Positions 61,410 to 64,000 of a stretch of DNA of 64,000 nucleotides are shown here, one piece after another. Both the position numbers and the translations under genes were made by a program. The notes under the pieces were generated by a model, which did no database searches, was not told the DNA's origin, and was given only the letters and a program-made list of their open reading frames with translations. Location of the stretch: assembly GCF_025628885.1 (NCBI RefSeq), contig NZ_JAOTIF010000015.1:62001-126000 (forward strand), read 5' to 3'. This DNA is from Paraflavisolibacter caeni. Lineage in GTDB: Bacteria; Bacteroidota; Bacteroidia; Chitinophagales; Chitinophagaceae. Position 1 is the first letter of the stretch. Each line of letters starts with the position of its first letter.

Positions 61410-62658
61410 TTGTTGAGCATTGATCTTGTTGTGTGTCCTTGAAGCCTCTATGAGTATAGAGCGCATAAAAGAACATAAAAAACAAAATGCCTTGCTGCCT
61501 CACTAAAATAGATTCAGTCAGAAAAGTGATCGACACAATAAACAGGAATGGTATAAATAACGGGTATTTGTTGCTCTGAAAAATGGGCGATAATAATAAC
61601 CCCAGAAAAATAAATACTCCAACGATACCATAAGTTGCAAGCACTTCCAGGTATTGATTATGTGCATTGTAGTTATAATGGGCTAAATCCTGATACCCTT
61701 TAGCTATATAGGTATCTTTTCTGATGTAATTAATATCACCAAAAGTAGTGCCGCCTAACCAATGTTCCTTAAATATATCAATATGAGTTTCCCACTTAGC
61801 CAGGCGCATAGTCAGCAGATTTCGCTGTTCCTGATTATCTGTAATAATAAATGCTTTGTTTTTTAAACTATCAATTTTTTCATTTTGAAATGGATTGAAA
61901 AAAAATAGGGAAAGCAATCCTAAAAAGGCAGCTATTAAAACTCCGGATTTAACTCTTTTATTGATATGCAATCGGCTGGAGACCTTGTTAAAATAATAAA
62001 AACCAATCAGAACAAAACATGCAATGCCCGTCAATGAGTTTAATAGTACCAGGCAAATACCTAAAAACAGTACAACAAGAGTTGAAAGAATGATTTGCTT
62101 CTTACTGAATGCTTCCAGGCAATAATGTAGTTGAATCGCAATTCCTAAATTTGCAAACATCGCAACATAGGTAGGATGCCAGTTGCGAAAAACGCTTGTT
62201 AGTCCAAAAGACCTGAACTTAGAGTAAAGGGATTCTTCAATCATTATACTCCTTTCGCCTGTTCTTACAGTATCAAAAAGAGCATAGCATATTGAAATAA
62301 AAAGAAAAAAACTTAAAGAAACAAGGAACATTTGCCCCGATGCTTTAATCAACCTTTTATTGATGATTGAAGATGATCCAATGACAAGCGGAAATAGGGC
62401 AAATGCAATTTGTGTAGATAGTCCACTGAATACTTTACTGGGATGCGCTGTGTACAACAATCCTGCTGCCAAAAACAAATAAAAAGCAAATGGGAAAAAT
62501 ACTTGTGGCTGCTTGATGATCTTGGGAATGTTTTTATAATCTCCAGCATGAAGCCAACAAACAAATACTATTGCAAGTAATGCAAGTGTCAAACCACAGT
62601 ATGGGCTCGGCAATATAAATGCAATGAGCAAAATGCTGTAATAATAAATCCTTTCCAT
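61393..62658 (-). CDS. O-antigen ligase / polymerase (Wzy/WaaL-like)
   Basis: 421 residues, about eleven membrane helices. The periplasmic loop with the O-antigen ligase signature sits around AHYNYNAHNQYLEVLATYGIVG (NxxH-Y-E pattern), after ITDNQEQRNLLTMRLAKW. This family either polymerises repeat units or joins chains to a carrier; which one cannot be told by sequence reading. ATG start, upstream gene 17 bp away on the same strand. Confidence 0.85.
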   Translation of the reverse strand: MERIYYYSILLIAFILPSPYCGLTLALLAIVFVCWLHAGDYKNIPKIIKQPQVFFPFAFYLFLAAGLLYTAHPSKVFSGLSTQIAFALFPLVIGSSSIINKRLIKASGQMFLVSLSFFLFISICYALFDTVRTGERSIMIEESLYSKFRSFGLTSVFRNWHPTYVAMFANLGIAIQLHYCLEAFSKKQIILSTLVVLFLGICLVLLNSLTGIACFVLIGFYYFNKVSSRLHINKRVKSGVLIAAFLGLLSLFFFNPFQNEKIDSLKNKAFIITDNQEQRNLLTMRLAKWETHIDIFKEHWLGGTTFGDINYIRKDTYIAKGYQDLAHYNYNAHNQYLEVLATYGIVGVFIFLGLLLSPIFQSNKYPLFIPFLFIVSITFLTESILVRQQGILFFMFFYALYTHRGFKDTQQDQCSTINQQF

Positions 62659-62675
62659 GTATTCTTCTCCTGCGA

Positions 62676-64000
62676 TTATAACTTCTGCGGCAATCCTGTA
62701 TGCAAACTATCCAGAATTTTAAATGTAGCCTTAGTTGTAGCATAAATGGATTCTATAGGAATAGGATAGTCCTTACCATGCTTTACAGCTTCTAAGAAGC
62801 GCTGCACTTCTTGTGCATGTCCCTTCCCTTCCAGCTTCAATAATTTGCTTTTATTACCAGAAAATAATTCACCTCCTCTGAAATCATTGATAATACCAAC
62901 TTTGCCGCCGCCAAAGATCTCCATCCTTTCCTTGGGTAAAGACTTGTCACCATTGGCAACGTAAACAATAGTACCTACAGAACCATCGGAAAAAGTAATG
63001 GTAATAACAATATTATCCTCATTCTTAATTTGCTCGTTATGAGTATTCAAACATTGAGCATATACTGTTTGAGGTAATGCTCCCGTGAAGAATTGCATAA
63101 GATCAACAAAATGACATACTTCTCCTACAATCCTTCCTCCGCCAATACGTTCGTTTTGTGTCCAATGCTCCTTAGGTATGATGCCTGCATTTACCCTGTA
63201 ATTCATGACTACTGGCTCAACTGTATTATGAAAAACCTTCTTTAATTCTTCTGCAATGGGCGAAAAGCGGCGGTTAAAGCCTACCATTACGTTCCTTCCA
63301 TTTTGCAAGCAATATTCATTGATCTCTTCTAGTTCCTCTTCCGTCATAGCCAAAGGCTTTTCCACAAAAACATGTTTGCCCATTTGTAAAGCTTTAAGAA
63401 CATACTGTGCGTGTGAGTTATGTGGAGTTGCAATGAAAACGGCATTAATTTCCGGCTTGCTCAATACATCTTCGCTATTGGACGAAGCAAAATTAAACCC
63501 GAACTTTTGAGCTACATTGTTTGCAGTGATTCCTTTAGAAGTAACCACCGTATCCAATGAAGCGCCATGGCCTTTGATATTAGGAATCAGGTAACTCTGG
63601 GCAAAACTGCCAGCGCCTATAAATCCGATATTGATTTGTTGAACAGGTTTCGATTTGATGGCAAACTTTGTTGCAAATTTTTCTTTATTTTCAGGGTAAT
63701 GTAGCAGGATTCCAATATGGTGTTCCTGTTTCTCTCCCATAACAATCTCATAAGCAGTTTCTGCATCCTCGATATTGAAAGTATGGGTAATGAGTGGTTG
63801 TATATTGACCTTTCTCTGTGAGATCAGTTGCAGGAAAGCTTCCATATTTCTTTGCTCAGTCCACCGAACATATGCATAGGGATAATCACTGCCGTTTTCT
63901 TCATAAGTTACATCGTAACGGCCGGGACCGTACGAGCAGGACATCCTGAGATCCAGTTCCTTCCTGTAAAAATGAGGATCCCTTGGTACATGAAGCTGAA
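62676..64000 (-). CDS. Bi-domain zinc-alcohol-dehydrogenase-like / Gfo-Idh-MocA oxidoreductase (5' partial)
   Basis: The frame is open through the window edge, reading QLHVPRDPHFYRKELDLRMSC... before the first internal ATG at 63944, so the real start is outside. The visible N-terminal part (SYGPGRYDVTYEENGSDYPYAYVRWTEQRNM, partly quoted) is the C-terminal end of an MDR dehydrogenase domain, then a Gfo/Idh/MocA domain: INIGFIGAGSFAQSYLIP (NAD loop), AVFIATPHNSHAQYV, EKPLAMTEEE and GGGRIVGEVCHFVDLMQFFTG. This architecture is common in LPS and capsule loci for sugar oxidation or epimerisation. Substrate unknown. Confidence 0.88.
   Translation of the reverse strand, partial: QLHVPRDPHFYRKELDLRMSCSYGPGRYDVTYEENGSDYPYAYVRWTEQRNMEAFLQLISQRKVNIQPLITHTFNIEDAETAYEIVMGEKQEHHIGILLHYPENKEKFATKFAIKSKPVQQINIGFIGAGSFAQSYLIPNIKGHGASLDTVVTSKGITANNVAQKFGFNFASSNSEDVLSKPEINAVFIATPHNSHAQYVLKALQMGKHVFVEKPLAMTEEELEEINEYCLQNGRNVMVGFNRRFSPIAEELKKVFHNTVEPVVMNYRVNAGIIPKEHWTQNERIGGGRIVGEVCHFVDLMQFFTGALPQTVYAQCLNTHNEQIKNEDNIVITITFSDGSVGTIVYVANGDKSLPKERMEIFGGGKVGIINDFRGGELFSGNKSKLLKLEGKGHAQEVQRFLEAVKHGKDYPIPIESIYATTKATFKILDSLHTGLPQKL

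Overview
The window looks like a chromosomal segment of a Bacteroidota bacterium, most likely in or near the family Chitinophagaceae. The evidence is converging: many promoters carry the Bacteroidota -7 element TAnnTTTG; Shine-Dalgarno sequences are mostly absent; there is a secreted M43 metalloprotease with a type IX secretion (T9SS) C-terminal signal, a bacilliredoxin-like YtxJ, a HU-CCDC81-type membrane protein, a DUF4295 (probable bL38) ribosomal gene beside rpmB and rpmG, a GSCFA protein, and a TonB-dependent receptor. The placement is inferred from gene content, not from a database search. I saw no rRNA, tRNA, CRISPR array, insertion sequence or prophage.

Layout. 1-4.4 kb is a sulfur/methionine block: a siroheme-synthase-like/TauE sulfite exporter fusion (cut by the window start), metX, an OsmC-family protein and a MetZ/MetB-type PLP enzyme. 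4.5-14.2 kb is mixed housekeeping: ytxJ and a 42-residue lipoprotein, a DnaQ-like exonuclease with a polyprenol-phosphate glycosyltransferase and a DMT transporter, a 2-oxoacid dehydrogenase E2, cinA, a PBP4-type peptidase, DUF6526 and DoxX. 14.4-19.8 kb is a compact envelope operon: a 1011-residue TPR protein, an outer-membrane beta-barrel and a HU-CCDC81 membrane protein. 19.8-27.4 kb carries a methyltransferase, glutaminyl cyclase, the T9SS metalloprotease, an FAD oxidoreductase, DUF4197, a barrel-like protein and lpdA.

27.6-32.6 kb is a translation and targeting block: an 80-residue orphan, rpmB, rpmG, DUF4295, ftsY, an ECF sigma factor with its RskA-like anti-sigma factor, and rimO. 32.8-41.8 kb has an acyl-CoA dehydrogenase, a YggS PLP protein, a dioxygenase-fold lipoprotein, DUF2911-TPR, DUF423, ftsK and a LolA-like protein. 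41.9-53.7 kb has a beta-helix lipoprotein, an HTH regulator with HMG-CoA lyase and GSCFA genes, miaE, rpsO-pnp, prmA, plsY and an M48 peptidase. 54-58.5 kb has an uncharacterised ATP-grasp-like protein, a NIPSNAP protein, and a DUF3347 protein paired with a TonB receptor. From 59.1 kb to the end lies the edge of an exopolysaccharide/O-antigen locus: an alpha-toroid protein, a WecB/TagA/CpsF transferase behind a sigma-54-type promoter, an O-antigen ligase/polymerase, and a bi-domain oxidoreductase cut by the window end.

The most unusual non-coding structure is at 37391-37665: 25 consecutive 11-bp units in strict register, most with TA at unit positions 3-4, grading through three sequence subfamilies. 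The strongest regulatory prediction is the -24/-12 promoter at 60401-60417 with an inverted repeat about 80 bp upstream. Two genes too short for routine ORF calling were recovered (4919-5047 and 28518-28691). Many start codons were moved downstream because the longest frame began at TTG or GTG inside a promoter element or ahead of a signal peptide.
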